From: Nocardia yamanashiensis NBRC 100130
GTDB lineage: Bacteria > Actinomycetota > Actinomycetes > Mycobacteriales > Mycobacteriaceae
DNA length: 64,000 nucleotides
Reading direction: 5' to 3'
Assembly: GCF_001613325.1 (NCBI RefSeq)
Contig: NZ_BDCD01000029.1
Span: forward strand, 1-64,000
Shown: in pieces, positions 25,458-35,253 of the stretch
Layout of the letters: every line of letters begins with the position of its first letter
Numbering within the stretch: the stretch's first letter is position 1
Translations under genes and position numbers: made by a program
The notes under the pieces: generated by a model
The model's input: the letters and a program-made list of their open reading frames with translations, nothing else
Told to the model about the DNA's origin: nothing
Databases searched by the model: none

Positions 25458-26794
25458 CCCAGCCAGTCCAATACCGATGCGGCAGTCCAGGATTGCTGCA
25501 TACTGCCCAGCGGTTCCCCGGTGAAGGGCTCGTAGTACTCCGCGAAGCTCCCGTCGCTGGCCTGGCGCAAACCTTCCGCGCGCAGCATGAAGGAGCGCTC
25601 GGCCCAGCCGCGGCGGGCGAAGACCCAGGAGAACAACCAGCTCATCACCGGCCACACCGGCCCGCGCCAGTATTCGCGGGACCGGAAGTCCTTGGACACC
25701 GGCGATGTCGAGGGCGGCAGCGCGTAGCGCAGATCCGGATGCCCGCACCAGCGCGGGCCCTCGAACAGGCGCAGCAGCCGTCGCTCGGCATCGCGGGTGA
25801 GCCCGCCGCACAGCAGGGGCGCGAAACAGGCCAGGGTCTCGGTATCGATCCAGCGGTCCGCGCGCACGTCGAAATCGCGGGCCACACCCGTGCGGGCATC
25901 GGTGGTCGCGACCACGCCCGCCCGGAAGTAATCGGCCCATTCGTGCAGTTCCCGCACGTCGGCGTGCGGCTGCTTGTAGTCCTCGCCGATATTGGCCAGC
26001 ACATCGCAGGCCAGCGCGAAGATGGCGGTGACGAACACGTCCTCCACCGCGAAGCTCATGGTGGACGCCAGCTGGTAGTCGTCGTAGCCGGCCCGGCGCA
26101 TCTGCTCGACCAGCCACATGTACCGGTCGTATTCGCGATCCGACGGCCGCTGCGTCGGATCGCCGACCACGTGCAGGTCCTCGCGCACATACGGCGGCAG
26201 GTCGGGGCCCGGAATCACGTTGTCGTAGGCGCGATCCCAGCGCGGCGAATTGTCCATGCCGGATTCCCAGCCGTGGTAGAGCGTGATTCGCCCGTGCTGC
26301 TTGGGATCTCGCGCGTACGCCAGCCAGCGATGCCAGCGCATCAGATCGGGCCAGCGGCGCTGCAGGAACTCCTCGGCCACCGCGCGGGTGGAACGCCCGT
26401 GCCGGCGGGAGTGATCCAGGATCCGTTGCACCGCAATGGCATGCACGGGCGGCTGGGTGATGCCGGAGGTATCCGGCCCATCCGGCGCGTCGGCCGCGAG
26501 TCGCCGGCATTCCCAGCGCGACGGCCCCGGGAAGTACCCGTCCACGCCATTGGCGAAGACGATGTGCGGGATCATGCCGTTGCGCCATTGCGCCGATAAC
26601 AAGGTGTCCAGTTCCAGCGCCGCGCGTTCCACACTCAACGGGGCCAGACCGACCGCCACGAACGCCGCGTCCCAGCTCCACATGTGCGGATACAACTTGG
26701 GCGCGGCACTGGTCATGGTGCCCAGGTCGTTGCCGCGCAGCAGGTAGGCGGCGCGGGCCGCGAGCTGGGTGGGCGTGAACCCCGGGTTCGTCAT
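25454..26794 (-). CDS. ggh: Glucosylglycerate hydrolase (GH63)
   Basis: A 446-residue (alpha/alpha)6-barrel glycosidase, the same length as the characterised Mycobacterium hassiacum enzyme, and matching it in memory along most of its length ([70 protein letters not shown]). GH63 acids are expected in WESGMDNSP and GSFAEYYEP. It hydrolyses glucosylglycerate to glucose and glycerate, a step used when nitrogen-starved cells resume growth. ATG 26794 starts [10 protein letters not shown]. No signal peptide, so cytoplasmic. A glycerate kinase lies at 49750. Confidence 0.93.
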   Translation of the reverse strand: MTNPGFTPTQLAARAAYLLRGNDLGTMTSAAPKLYPHMWSWDAAFVAVGLAPLSVERAALELDTLLSAQWRNGMIPHIVFANGVDGYFPGPSRWECRRLAADAPDGPDTSGITQPPVHAIAVQRILDHSRRHGRSTRAVAEEFLQRRWPDLMRWHRWLAYARDPKQHGRITLYHGWESGMDNSPRWDRAYDNVIPGPDLPPYVREDLHVVGDPTQRPSDREYDRYMWLVEQMRRAGYDDYQLASTMSFAVEDVFVTAIFALACDVLANIGEDYKQPHADVRELHEWADYFRAGVVATTDARTGVARDFDVRADRWIDTETLACFAPLLCGGLTRDAERRLLRLFEGPRWCGHPDLRYALPPSTSPVSKDFRSREYWRGPVWPVMSWLFSWVFARRGWAERSFMLRAEGLRQASDGSFAEYYEPFTGEPLGSMQQSWTAASVLDWLG

Positions 26795-26955
26795 CGCCCT
26801 ATTCTGCGCCGGTACCTTCAGGTATGCGCGGTGGGCATGAATGACGGCGGTACCGACGGACGACTCTTGATCGCCAGATTGCACTCTGTTCGCCTACTTT
26901 CCATGAGCCTCGCCCGGAGCATCGCCGCACATCCGCGCCCGGTTACGGTGATCGC

Positions 26956-27660
26956 ATGGCGAATTCCGTAAATAGCGGCGACCGTCGTCCCGTAGCGCTC
27001 GTCACCGGGGCCAGCCGGGGCCTGGGCGCGGCCATCGCGCGCGAGCTCGCGCCCACACACCGGCTGCTGCTCGGCGCGCGCACGGCGGCGGCGCTGGAAC
27101 CGATCCTGGATGAACTGCCCGATGCCACGGGTTTCCCGGTGGAGCTGACGGACTACCCGGCGGTGGCTGCGGCGGTGGAGCCTTTCGACCGGCTTGATGT
27201 ACTTGTGCACAATGCCGGGATCGCCGACCTGGGAACTTTAGCCGATTCGTCCGTCGCGCAATGGCGGAACACCTTGGAAGCCAACCTGATTGCCGTGTCG
27301 GAGCTGACGCGCGTGTTGCTTCCGGCGTTGCGCGCGGCGCGCGGGCACGTGGTGCTGATCAACTCGGGAGCGGGACTGCGGGCGAACCCGGGCTGGGGCG
27401 TCTACGCCGCCAGCAAGTTCGGCCTGCGCGCCTTCGGCGACGCGCTGCGGCTCGAGGAACCCGAGCTGCGGGTGACCTCGATTCATCCGGGCCGCATCGA
27501 TACCGATATGCAGCGGGCGATCGTCGCCGACGAGGGCAACGAATACCGTCCCGATGACTTCCTCGAGGCCGGGACCGTGGCGCGGGTGGTGCGTCAGGCG
27601 ATCGAGACGCCGCGCGACGCGCACCCCACCGAAATCGTGCTGCGACCCATCCCACGCTGA
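26956..27660 (+). CDS. Short-chain dehydrogenase/reductase
   Basis: A 234-residue classical SDR. Cofactor loop TGASRGLG (about 17-24), NAG in LVHNAGIADLG, catalytic Ser in LINSGAG and YAASK (Tyr/Lys) motif. Arg after the glycine motif region (GARTAA) favours NADPH. ATG 26956 with weak upstream Shine-Dalgarno. The substrate cannot be predicted. The gene stands alone between the glycosidase and the deacetylase pair. Confidence 0.9.
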   Translation: MANSVNSGDRRPVALVTGASRGLGAAIARELAPTHRLLLGARTAAALEPILDELPDATGFPVELTDYPAVAAAVEPFDRLDVLVHNAGIADLGTLADSSVAQWRNTLEANLIAVSELTRVLLPALRAARGHVVLINSGAGLRANPGWGVYAASKFGLRAFGDALRLEEPELRVTSIHPGRIDTDMQRAIVADEGNEYRPDDFLEAGTVARVVRQAIETPRDAHPTEIVLRPIPR

Positions 27661-27802
27661 GGATTCGGTACGTTTCATTCGAATTTCGATCGTTTCGCGC
27701 AGATTTCGTGACCTGTTCACCAGTAGTCGATATAACGGATGAGGCGGTGCGTAGGGAGGCGCGGACCGGCCCTCGAGCGGAAATTCGGAGTGAACGACGA
27801 CC

Positions 27803-28612
27803 ATGGACAGACGACGGCTGCTCACGCTGCTCGCCGCCGGAACGGCCGCCGCCCTGACCGGCTGCACCAAAGCGCAGGGCGACGACCTGATCGACACCGG
27901 TTCGGCGGGCAACGGCACCTTCACCATGCCGGATATCCCGACCGCGCCGCGCGGGCTCCCCGCCCCGCCCGGCGGGCCGAAGACGCAGCTCGCGGCGGGC
28001 ACCACCATTACCGCGCTGCCCGGCAGCGGGAACAGCATGGCGCTCACCGTCGATGACGGCGCGAGCCCCGAAGTGGTCGGCGCCTACATCAAGTTCGCCA
28101 AGGACACCGGGGCGCGCTTCACCTTCTTCGTGACCGCGTACTACGACTCCTGGACCACCCACAAGGCCGCGCTGCGCCCGCTGGTGGACTCCGGGCAGAT
28201 CCAGCTCGCCAATCACACCTGGGATCACGCCGATCTGACCACGCTGTCGGCGAGCGCGGTCTCCTCGCAGCTGGAACGCGCGAAGACCTTCCTGCACAAC
28301 AATTTCGGCGTGGCGGGCACCCCGTACTACCGCCCGCCGTTCGGCCGCCACAATGCCACCGTGGACCGGGTCGCCGCCGACCTCGGCTACACGGTGCCGG
28401 TCATGTGGTACGGCTCGCTCTCCGACTCCGGCGTGATCACCGAGCAGTACCTGATCGAGTGCGCCCACAAGTACTTCAATCCCCAGACCATCGTCATCGG
28501 GCACGCCAACGCGCCCGCCGTGACGCACTGCTACGACCAGCTGGTCGAGATCATCCGCGAGCGCAACCTGTCCATGGTGACGCTCAACGATGTTTTGTTG
28601 CCTCCGCGCTAG
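27803..28612 (+). CDS. Secreted polysaccharide deacetylase (NodB) lipoprotein
   Basis: A 269-residue lipoprotein. MDRRRLLTLLAAG is a Tat-like signal and LTGC places the lipidated Cys at 21. The NodB domain (about 75-265) has the catalytic/metal Asp pair in TVDDG (84-85), the metal His pair in NHTWDH (138, 142), RPPFGRHN and IVIGHAN. Predicted to remove N-acetyl or O-acetyl groups from a cell-envelope sugar polymer. 30 bp precede a close paralogue, so the pair is a tandem duplication. ATG 27803 has no alternative nearby. Confidence 0.92.
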   Translation: MDRRRLLTLLAAGTAAALTGCTKAQGDDLIDTGSAGNGTFTMPDIPTAPRGLPAPPGGPKTQLAAGTTITALPGSGNSMALTVDDGASPEVVGAYIKFAKDTGARFTFFVTAYYDSWTTHKAALRPLVDSGQIQLANHTWDHADLTTLSASAVSSQLERAKTFLHNNFGVAGTPYYRPPFGRHNATVDRVAADLGYTVPVMWYGSLSDSGVITEQYLIECAHKYFNPQTIVIGHANAPAVTHCYDQLVEIIRERNLSMVTLNDVLLPPR

Positions 28613-28642
28613 TTCCGCGGCGTGAGTTGATCGAGGTTCGAC

Positions 28643-29407
28643 ATGGATAGACGGCGGCTGCTGACGCTCCTGGCGGCGGGCGCCGCTGCGACGCTCGCCG
28701 GTGCGGGCGCAGCGCGGGGCGAATTCCCCTGGGAGACAGGCTCGACCGGGGGCACGGGCGCCGCGCCCGGCCTGCCCCGGGTGCAGATCGGCCCCGGGGC
28801 CATCCAGTCCCTGCCCGGCGACGGCAACAATATGGCGCTCACCATCGACGACGGCGCGAACCCCGCCACGGTCGGTGCGTTCATAGAACTGGCCCGCCGC
28901 ACCGGAATTCGCCTCACCTTCTTCGTCACCGCCTACTACGACTCCTGGCTGATCCACCGGGATGCCCTACGGCCCCTGGTCGATTCGGGCCAGATCCAGC
29001 TCGGCAATCACAGCTGGGACCACCCGGACCTGACCAAACTCTCCGCCGGCGCCGTGGCCGACCAACTGGACCGCGCGAAATCCTTCCTGTGGAACAACTT
29101 CGGCGTCGACGGCACCCCCTACTACCGCCCGCCCTACGGCCGCCACAACGGACTGGTCGACCAGGTCGCCGCCGACACCGGCTACACGGTGCCCACCATG
29201 TGGTACGGCACCTTGAACGACACCGCCCCCGTAATCAGCGAGGCCCTACTCCTCGACAGCGCCCGCCAATGGTTCAACGCCCAATCCATCGTCATCGGCC
29301 ACGCCAACCGCACCACGGTCAACAACATCCTCGACCAGCTCCTGGACATCGTGCGCGAACGCAACCTGCAGCTGGTCACGCTCAACGACGTCATTCAGGT
29401 GATGTGA
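28643..29407 (+). CDS. Secreted polysaccharide deacetylase (NodB), second copy
   Basis: A 254-residue paralogue of the preceding gene with the same opening MDRRRLLTLLAAG, but the lipobox Cys is replaced by Ala (LAGAGAARG). It is therefore likely cleaved and released rather than lipid-anchored. NodB motifs TIDDG, NHSWDHPDL, RPPYGRHN and IVIGHAN are all kept, so it should be active. Long blocks such as FFVTAYYDSW are shared with copy 1. The pair could give one anchored and one soluble enzyme of similar specificity. Confidence 0.92.
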   Translation: MDRRRLLTLLAAGAAATLAGAGAARGEFPWETGSTGGTGAAPGLPRVQIGPGAIQSLPGDGNNMALTIDDGANPATVGAFIELARRTGIRLTFFVTAYYDSWLIHRDALRPLVDSGQIQLGNHSWDHPDLTKLSAGAVADQLDRAKSFLWNNFGVDGTPYYRPPYGRHNGLVDQVAADTGYTVPTMWYGTLNDTAPVISEALLLDSARQWFNAQSIVIGHANRTTVNNILDQLLDIVRERNLQLVTLNDVIQVM

Positions 29408-29499
29408 TGGTAGTCACAAAACCGAAGTGGCCGAACCGCTTCGGCCGGTCCGGCGTCCCTACCATCGGCAATACCCGATACCAGGGATGAGAGCTCACC

Positions 29500-29976
29500 A
29501 TGACCGCACGACATCGGCCGATCGTCCTCGCGGTGCTGGCGGCCGCCGCCGCGAGCGCCTGTAGCACCGCATCCGAACCGGCGGGAGCGCCGGCGCTGCC
29601 GAGTTCCACCACGAGCGCGGCAACCAGCGCGCAGGCCACCGCCATCGCCATCAAGGACCTCGGCGGCAAACAGGCCCTGGCCGATTCCGCGGGCCGCGCC
29701 CTGTACCTGTTCACCAAGGACACCGCGGGGACCTCCGCCTGCACCGGCGACTGCCTGGTGAAATGGCCCGTCCTCCCCGGCACGGTGAGCGCGGGGTCCG
29801 GCGTCGACGCCGGCAAGATCGGCACCATCACTCGCCCCGACGGCGGCACCCAGGCCAGCTACGCCGGCAAACCCCTCTACTACTTCTTCGGCGACAAAAC
29901 CCCCGGCGACACCGCCGGTCAGGGCGTCAACGGCGTCTGGTTCCTGATCGGCGCCACAGGTGAGGCCATCCGCTGA
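29500..29976 (+). CDS. Secreted lipoprotein with COG4315-type repeats
   Basis: A 158-residue lipoprotein (signal ends AAASAC, Cys about residue 21). The two-repeat domain has GRALYLFTKDTAGTSACTGDC and GKPLYYFFGDKTPGDT, the pattern of the secreted repeat family of unknown function. Each repeat pairs a LYxF strand with an acidic/Cys loop; CTGDC could bind metal or form a disulfide. Stop and the next gene's ATG overlap (TGATG), so it shares an operon with an ECF sigma factor and its anti-sigma factor. Confidence 0.88.
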   Translation: MTARHRPIVLAVLAAAAASACSTASEPAGAPALPSSTTSAATSAQATAIAIKDLGGKQALADSAGRALYLFTKDTAGTSACTGDCLVKWPVLPGTVSAGSGVDAGKIGTITRPDGGTQASYAGKPLYYFFGDKTPGDTAGQGVNGVWFLIGATGEAIR

Positions 29977-30524
29977 TGCGAATGCGGTGGACGGCGCGCC
30001 GCCAGGTGTCGGACGCGGAATTCCTGACCGCGATCGATGCCGCCCACGGCCGCGCCGTCCGCGCCTACCTGCGCACCAATTGGCGCGACCCGCACCAGGT
30101 CGAGGACCTCACCCAGGATGTGCTGATGCAAGCATGGCGCTCGGTGGAAACCCTGCGCCGCAAGGACATCACCGACCGCGAGATCCGCGCCTGGTTGCTC
30201 ACCACCGCCCGCCGCGTCCTCATCGACCGCTGGCGCGCCGAACAACGCCGCCCCGCAACCCCGCTCGATCAATCCGACCTGCTGGCATTCGCCCCCACCG
30301 ACGAGCCACTGGACCGTGCCCTGGATGCTTGGCTGGTCGCCGAGGCCCTGGACCGCCTCTCCCCGGAACACCGCGCGGTCGTAACCGAACTCTTCTACCG
30401 AGACCGCTCCGTCGCCGAAACCGCCCGGCTGCTGGGCATTCCCGAAGGCACCGTGAAATCCCGCAGCTACTATGCCGTCCGCGCCCTGCGCACCATCTTC
30501 GACGAACTGGGGGTGACCCGATGA
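29976..30524 (+). CDS. ECF RNA polymerase sigma factor
   Basis: A 182-residue group 4 sigma factor. Region 2 (about 15-85) carries QVEDLTQDVLMQAWRS and the -10 recognition helix; region 4 (about 115-172) carries LSPEHRAVVTELFYRDRSV and the HTH IPEGTVKSRSYYAVRAL. It is coupled to a lipoprotein gene upstream (TGATG) and an anti-sigma gene downstream (ATGA). Such sigma factors respond to envelope or oxidative signals through the adjacent zinc anti-sigma factor. Target promoters are not evident here. Confidence 0.93.
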   Translation: MRMRWTARRQVSDAEFLTAIDAAHGRAVRAYLRTNWRDPHQVEDLTQDVLMQAWRSVETLRRKDITDREIRAWLLTTARRVLIDRWRAEQRRPATPLDQSDLLAFAPTDEPLDRALDAWLVAEALDRLSPEHRAVVTELFYRDRSVAETARLLGIPEGTVKSRSYYAVRALRTIFDELGVTR

Positions 30525-31222
30525 CCGCCGAACACGACGACTACCGCCACCTGCTCGGCGCGTACGTCCTCGGCGGCATCACCCCCGCTGACCGCGCCGT
30601 CGTGGACACCCACATCGCCACCTGCCCCACCTGCCGAGCCGAACTGGCCGACTTCGCCGTCATCCCGTCCCTCCTGGCCAAAACCGCCGCCCCCGAACCG
30701 GATCCGTCACCCGAACCGGACCGGACGGCCGTACCGCAGGACAGGATCGCGCCGCACGAGACCCCTGCGCTGCACGAAGCGCTGCGCACGGTAGCCGCCG
30801 TGCGAGGAGCGCAGCGCCGCCGACGTCGTTCGGCAACGGCCGTGCTGGCCGCCGCCGCGCTCGCCACCGGAATCGGTGTGGGCAGCGCGCTCGCGCCCGA
30901 CCCCGTCGCCCCCGGGCCCGCCCCTATCGCTGCTCAGCGCAGCATCACGCTGGCCGCGCCCGCCGGAACCTCGACCGGCTCAGTGGATCTCGCACCCAAA
31001 CCATGGGGCACCGAACTCCACCTGACCCTGCACGACCTCCCCACCGGCACCCGCCTGACCGCGATCGTCATAGGCACCGACGGCCACACCGAATCCGCCG
31101 CCACCTGGACCACCCCCGCCCAGCCCCAAATCAAAGTCACCGGCGCAACCTCATTCCGCCCGGAAACCGTGCAACGCATAGAAATCCGCTCGGAATCCGG
31201 CACGCCGATCGCCACCAGCTGA
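30521..31222 (+). CDS. Zinc-type anti-sigma factor
   Basis: A 233-residue protein. The N-terminal ZAS domain has His31-xxx-Cys35-xx-Cys38 (HIATCPTC), plus His10 as the fourth candidate ligand. One membrane helix (about 107-125) separates it from an extracellular domain (about 135-233) of RskA-like type (GTELHLTLHDLPTG, VIGTDGH). It should bind the sigma factor at the membrane and release it upon signal. Overlaps the sigma factor gene by 4 bp. Confidence 0.92.
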   Translation: MTAEHDDYRHLLGAYVLGGITPADRAVVDTHIATCPTCRAELADFAVIPSLLAKTAAPEPDPSPEPDRTAVPQDRIAPHETPALHEALRTVAAVRGAQRRRRRSATAVLAAAALATGIGVGSALAPDPVAPGPAPIAAQRSITLAAPAGTSTGSVDLAPKPWGTELHLTLHDLPTGTRLTAIVIGTDGHTESAATWTTPAQPQIKVTGATSFRPETVQRIEIRSESGTPIATS

Positions 31223-31246
31223 CCCACCCACCCAACCTGGAACGAA

Positions 31247-31279
31247 TTCGGCCCCGGCACACAAGATGCCGGGGCCGAA
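31247..31279. terminator. Bidirectional terminator between anti-sigma gene and leuS
   Basis: TTCGGCCCCGGCA pairs perfectly with TGCCGGGGCCGAA (13 bp) around a 7-base CACAAGA loop, between the convergent stops at 31222 and 31293. Confidence 0.8.
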
Positions 31280-31292
31280 CCGAAACATACGA

Positions 31293-34163
31293 TCAGGCGA
31301 CGATGTTCACCAGACGCCCCGGGACCACGATGATCTTGCGGGGTTCCTTGCCGCCCAGCAGTTCCGCGACCTTCTCGTCGCCCAGGGCGACGGCCTGGAC
31401 CGTGGCCTGGTCGGCGTCGGCGGGGACGCTGATGCGGGCGCGGACCTTGCCGTTGACCTGGATGGGGTACTCCACCGAATCCGCCACCAGCAATGCCGGG
31501 TCGGCGATCGGGAAGGGGCCGTGGGCCAGGGATGCGGTGTGGCCCAGTCGTTCCCACAGTTCCTCGGCGATGTGGGGGGACAGCGGGGCCAGCATCAGGA
31601 CCAGGGGTTCGACCACGGTGCGCGGTGCGCCCTGGGGATAGTTCTTGGTCAGGTGGTTGGTCAGTTCGATCAGCTTGGCGCCGGCGGTGTTGTCCCGCAG
31701 GTTGGCCAGGTCGTCGTCGACGCCGGCGATGGTCTTGTGCACCAGGCGCAGGGTTTCGTTCGACGGCTCGGCGTCGGTGACCTTGACCGCGCCGGTCTCC
31801 TCGTCCACCACCAGACGCCACACGCGCTGCAGGAAGCGGTGCGCGCCGACGACATCCTTGGTCGCCCACGGGCGCGAGGTGTCCAGCGGGCCCATCGACA
31901 TCTCGTAGAAGCGGAAGGTGTCCGCGCCGTACAGGTCGCACATCTCGTCCGGGGAGATGGCGTTCTTCAGCGACTTGCCGATCTTGCCGTACTCCTGGAA
32001 GACCTCGATCTCCACGCCGTCGGCATTGGTCCAGAAGAACTTGCCGTCGCGCTCCACGATCTCGGCGGCCGGCACGTACGCGCCGCGCTCGTCGGTGTAG
32101 GCGAACGCCTGGATGTAGCCCTGGTTGAACAGGCGGCGGTACGGCTCGTAGCCGCTCACGTCACCCAGATCGAACAGCACCTTCTGCCAGAACCGCGCGT
32201 ACAGCAGGTGCAGCACCGCGTGCTCCACGCCGCCCACGTACAGATCCACGCCGCCCGGATCCTTCGGCCCGTGCTCGGCGGTGCGCGGACCCAGCCAGTA
32301 CTCCTCGTTCTTCGGATCGCAGAACGCCTCGGTGTTCGTCGGATCCGCGTAGCGCAGCTGGTACCAGCTGCTGCCCGCCCAGTTGGGCATGACATTGGTG
32401 TCGCGGCGGTACCGCTTGGGCCCGTCGCCCAGATCCAGCGTGACGTTCACCCAGTCGGTGGCCTTGGCCAGCGGCGGCGACGGCTCGGAGTTCGCGTCGT
32501 CCGCGTCGAAGGTGACCGGCGCGAAGTCCTCCATTTCCGGCAGTTCCACCGGCAGCATGGATTCCGGCAGCGCGTGCGGCGCGCCGTCCTCGTCGTACAC
32601 GATCGGGAACGGCTCGCCCCAGTACCGCTGCCGCGCGAACAGCCAGTCGCGCAGCTTGTACTGCACCTTGCCGACGCCGTGGCCCTCCGCCTCCAGCTTG
32701 GCGATGATCTCGGCCTTGGCGCTCTCGACGTCCATGCCGTCCAGGAAGCCGGAGTTCACCAGCGCCCCGTCGCCGGAGTACGCGGACTCCGAGATATCCC
32801 CGCCCGCAATGACTTCCACGATGGGCAGCCCGAACGCGGTCGCGAACTCCCAGTCGCGCTGATCGTGCCCCGGCACCGCCATGATCGCGCCGGTGCCGTA
32901 CCCGCTCAGCACGTAGTCGGCGATGAACACCGGCACCTTGGCCCCGTTCACCGGGTTGATGGCGTACGCGCCGGTGAAGACGCCGGTCTTCTCCTTGTTC
33001 TCCTGGCGCTCCAGATCGGACTTGGCCGCGATCGACTTCCGGTAGGCCGCAACGGCTTCCGCGGGAGTGGCGGCCCCGAACGTCCAGTGCGCGTCCACGC
33101 CCGCCGGGTACTCGGCGGTGACCAGCCGGTCCACCAGCTCGTGCTCCGGCGCCAGCACCACATAGGTGGCCCCGAACAGGGTGTCCGGCCGGGTGGTGAA
33201 CACCTCGATGACATCCGCGCCCGATTCGAACCGGACCTGCGCGCCGCGCGAGCGCCCGATCCAGTTGCGCTGCATGGACTTCACGTTCTCCGGCCAGTCC
33301 AGCTCGTCCAGGTCGTCGACCAGGCGATCGGAGTAGGCGGTGATGCGCATCATCCACTGCCACAGGCGCTTGCGGAACACCGGGAAGTTGCCGCGCTCGG
33401 AACGCCCGTCCGCGGTGACCTCCTCGTTGGACAGCACGGTGCCCAGGCCCGGGCACCAGTTGACCATCGAATCGGTCTGGTAGACCAGGCGATACGAGTC
33501 GATCAGCGCATTGCGCTCGGCGGGGGACAGTTCGGCCCAGGCGCGGCTGCCGGCCGGCGCGCGCTTACCCGACTCGAATTCCGCGACCAGTTCGCCGATC
33601 GGCCGGGCCTTGCCCTGCCCCTCGTCGAACCAGGCGTTGAAGATGCGCAGGAAGATCCACTGCGTCCACTTGTAGTACTCGGGATCGGTGGTCGCGAAGG
33701 ACCGCCGCTTGTCGTGCCCCAGGCCCAGCCGGTCCAGCTGGCGCTGCATGGTGGCGATATTCGACATGGTGGTGTCGCGCGGGTGCGCACCGGTCTGCAC
33801 CGCGTACTGCTCGGCGGGCAGGCCGAAGGCGTCGTAGCCCAGGGCGTGCAGCACATTCCGGCCGCGCATGCGGTGGTAGCGGGCGAACACGTCGGTGGCG
33901 ATATAGCCCAGCGGGTGGCCGACGTGCAGCCCCGCGCCCGACGGGTACGGGAACATGTCCTGAACGAACAGCTTGTCGGCCGGGATGTCGCCCTGCAGCG
34001 GGCCGACCGGATTCGGCGCGAAGAAGGTGCCGCGGTCCTGCCAGTTCCGCTGCCACTTCTTTTCGACGCGCCCGGCGAGATCGGCGTTATAACGGTGTGC
34101 GGGAACGTCAGTCGCTCCCGCCGCTGCCGCGGTGGGATTTTCGGTTGCCTGAGAGTCCTGCAC
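31293..34163 (-). CDS. leuS: Leucyl-tRNA synthetase
   Basis: A 956-residue class I aminoacyl-tRNA synthetase. The HIGH-type motif is [10 protein letters not shown] (about residue 76). A large editing domain (about 240-430) is present. The KMSKS-type motif is KIGKS in [10 protein letters not shown], the form also seen in mycobacterial LeuRS. GTG 34163 with AAGGCAGG upstream agrees with the family N-terminus (VQDSQATEN). The frame stays open to 34655, but that part has different composition and overlaps the divergent SdpI-like gene. Essential for protein synthesis. Confidence 0.97.
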   Translation of the reverse strand: MQDSQATENPTAAAAGATDVPAHRYNADLAGRVEKKWQRNWQDRGTFFAPNPVGPLQGDIPADKLFVQDMFPYPSGAGLHVGHPLGYIATDVFARYHRMRGRNVLHALGYDAFGLPAEQYAVQTGAHPRDTTMSNIATMQRQLDRLGLGHDKRRSFATTDPEYYKWTQWIFLRIFNAWFDEGQGKARPIGELVAEFESGKRAPAGSRAWAELSPAERNALIDSYRLVYQTDSMVNWCPGLGTVLSNEEVTADGRSERGNFPVFRKRLWQWMMRITAYSDRLVDDLDELDWPENVKSMQRNWIGRSRGAQVRFESGADVIEVFTTRPDTLFGATYVVLAPEHELVDRLVTAEYPAGVDAHWTFGAATPAEAVAAYRKSIAAKSDLERQENKEKTGVFTGAYAINPVNGAKVPVFIADYVLSGYGTGAIMAVPGHDQRDWEFATAFGLPIVEVIAGGDISESAYSGDGALVNSGFLDGMDVESAKAEIIAKLEAEGHGVGKVQYKLRDWLFARQRYWGEPFPIVYDEDGAPHALPESMLPVELPEMEDFAPVTFDADDANSEPSPPLAKATDWVNVTLDLGDGPKRYRRDTNVMPNWAGSSWYQLRYADPTNTEAFCDPKNEEYWLGPRTAEHGPKDPGGVDLYVGGVEHAVLHLLYARFWQKVLFDLGDVSGYEPYRRLFNQGYIQAFAYTDERGAYVPAAEIVERDGKFFWTNADGVEIEVFQEYGKIGKSLKNAISPDEMCDLYGADTFRFYEMSMGPLDTSRPWATKDVVGAHRFLQRVWRLVVDEETGAVKVTDAEPSNETLRLVHKTIAGVDDDLANLRDNTAGAKLIELTNHLTKNYPQGAPRTVVEPLVLMLAPLSPHIAEELWERLGHTASLAHGPFPIADPALLVADSVEYPIQVNGKVRARISVPADADQATVQAVALGDEKVAELLGGKEPRKIIVVPGRLVNIVA

Positions 34164-34242
34164 GGTCCTGCCTTCTTTGCCTAGCCGATCCCCGATAAGG
34201 TCGCTCACCAGGGTAAAGCGTGCGTACCCCCATCCCCAAAAA

Positions 34243-34263
34243 GGGTCGAGCCTCGCGCGACCC
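34243..34263 (-). promoter_or_regulatory. Hairpin plus T-run in the leuS leader
   Basis: On the minus strand GGGTCG-(9 nt)-CGACCC is followed by TTTTT, 80 bp before the leuS GTG. It resembles an intrinsic terminator placed inside the leader. No leucine-rich leader peptide was found and the stem is short, so attenuation is only a possibility. Confidence 0.35.
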
Positions 34264-34332
34264 GCGCCACGTGTCGCATTCCACGGCGCATCGGTGATCG
34301 CCGCCGGATCCCGCTGGAGTAGCCTCGGGCGA

Positions 34333-34740
34333 GTGTTCGTGGTAGCGCTGATCCTCTTCGTCCTCGCGGCTGTGGCCGTGGTCACCGGCGTGCTCGGAAC
34401 CACGGGCACCCTCCCGCCGAACCGCTTCTTCGGGGTGCACTCCGAGAACGCCGTGCGCAGCGAGGAGACCTTCAAGCTCGCCAACAAGGTAGCCGGGCCG
34501 ACCTCGCTCATCGCGGGTCTGCTGCTGGCCGCCGCCGGTGGCGTCGCCCTGGTCGGCGGCGGTATCGCGAGCATCATCGTCCCGGTCGTCGCCGTCGTGA
34601 TCGCCGTCTTCACCATGGGTGCGGGCGCGGCCGCCGCCGAGAAGGCCCTCGACACCCAGATGCCCGCCCCCGCGGCCGCCGGCTGTGGCAGCTCGTGTGG
34701 CGCGTGCTCGCTGCGCGACGCCTGCGAGACCGCGAGCTGA
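34333..34740 (+). CDS. SdpI-like membrane protein with Cys-rich tail
   Basis: A 135-residue protein with three or four helices. It holds the SdpI family element [31 protein letters not shown] Cys-rich C-terminal tail ([15 protein letters not shown], five Cys) could bind metal or form disulfides. Start GTG 34333, read from the leader region of the divergent leuS. The neighbour relation (leuS next to this type of membrane protein) matches the mycobacterial Rv0039-Rv0041 region. SdpI proteins give immunity to secreted toxins in Bacillus, but the actinobacterial role is unknown. Confidence 0.8.
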   Translation: MFVVALILFVLAAVAVVTGVLGTTGTLPPNRFFGVHSENAVRSEETFKLANKVAGPTSLIAGLLLAAAGGVALVGGGIASIIVPVVAVVIAVFTMGAGAAAAEKALDTQMPAPAAAGCGSSCGACSLRDACETAS

Positions 34741-34747
34741 TTCCCCC

Positions 34748-34766
34748 CGCCCGGTGTATCCGGGCG
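34748..34766. terminator. Hairpin between convergent SdpI-like and GNAT genes
   Basis: CGCCCGG-TGTAT-CCGGGCG, a perfect 7-bp stem in the 30-bp gap between stops at 34740 and 34771. No T-run. Confidence 0.55.
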
Positions 34767-34770
34767 TGAG

Positions 34771-35202
34771 CTAGTTCCCCAGCTCCCTGCGCATCCAGAT
34801 GTGCGGGATCCCGGCGTCCATGCCGATTTCCCCGTACGCCTCGTACCCCAGCCGCTCGTAGAACCCTTGCGCCTGAGTCTGCGAATGCAACTCGACGGCG
34901 ACGAGCCCGCGTTCCCGCGCGCGTTCTTCGATCGCCCGCACCAGCGCGACCCCGAGTCCCGTCCCGCGCGTCTCCTTCAATACGGCCAACCGTCCCAGCA
35001 AGGCGACATCGTCGCGCACGAGCATCCGCCCGGCCCCCATGGGCGCGCCGTCGACCCGCCCCAGGAAGTGCTCGGCCACCTCGTCCAGCTCGTCGAGTTC
35101 CATCTCGGGCGGCACGCCCTGCTCATCGACGAAGACCTGCATGCGGACCGCGTACGCGTCCCTCAACTCCTGCTCGGTAGCGACAGTAACGACCTCGATC
35201 AT
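34771..35202 (-). CDS. GNAT family N-acetyltransferase, ElaA/YjcF-like
   Basis: A 143-residue acetyltransferase. It shows [25 protein letters not shown] (typical YjcF/ElaA entrance), the acetyl-CoA binding loop [18 protein letters not shown] (R-x-x-G-x-G), and [19 protein letters not shown] at the C-terminus. ATG 35202 gives [11 protein letters not shown]; the earlier in-frame start at 35226 adds eight odd residues. Substrate unknown. Convergent with the SdpI-like gene. Confidence 0.9.
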   Translation of the reverse strand: MIEVVTVATEQELRDAYAVRMQVFVDEQGVPPEMELDELDEVAEHFLGRVDGAPMGAGRMLVRDDVALLGRLAVLKETRGTGLGVALVRAIEERARERGLVAVELHSQTQAQGFYERLGYEAYGEIGMDAGIPHIWMRRELGN

Positions 35203-35253
35203 GTGGCCAGCATGCCACTCCGCCACCCCGGGACTTCAGCACCCGGGTGCGAC

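Noticed and set aside
31266-34184. 972-residue open frame on the + strand opposite leuS
   Set aside because: Antisense shadow of a clear leucyl-tRNA synthetase; composition is His/Arg/Gly-rich as expected for a complementary frame in GC-rich DNA.
34163-34332. T-box riboswitch or leucine leader peptide for leuS
   Set aside because: The short ORF in the leader has no run of Leu codons and no T-box sequence was visible; only the hairpin is reported.
34171-34655. N-terminal extension of leuS to 34655
   Set aside because: Crosses the divergent SdpI-like gene and lacks LeuRS similarity; GTG 34163 fits the family.
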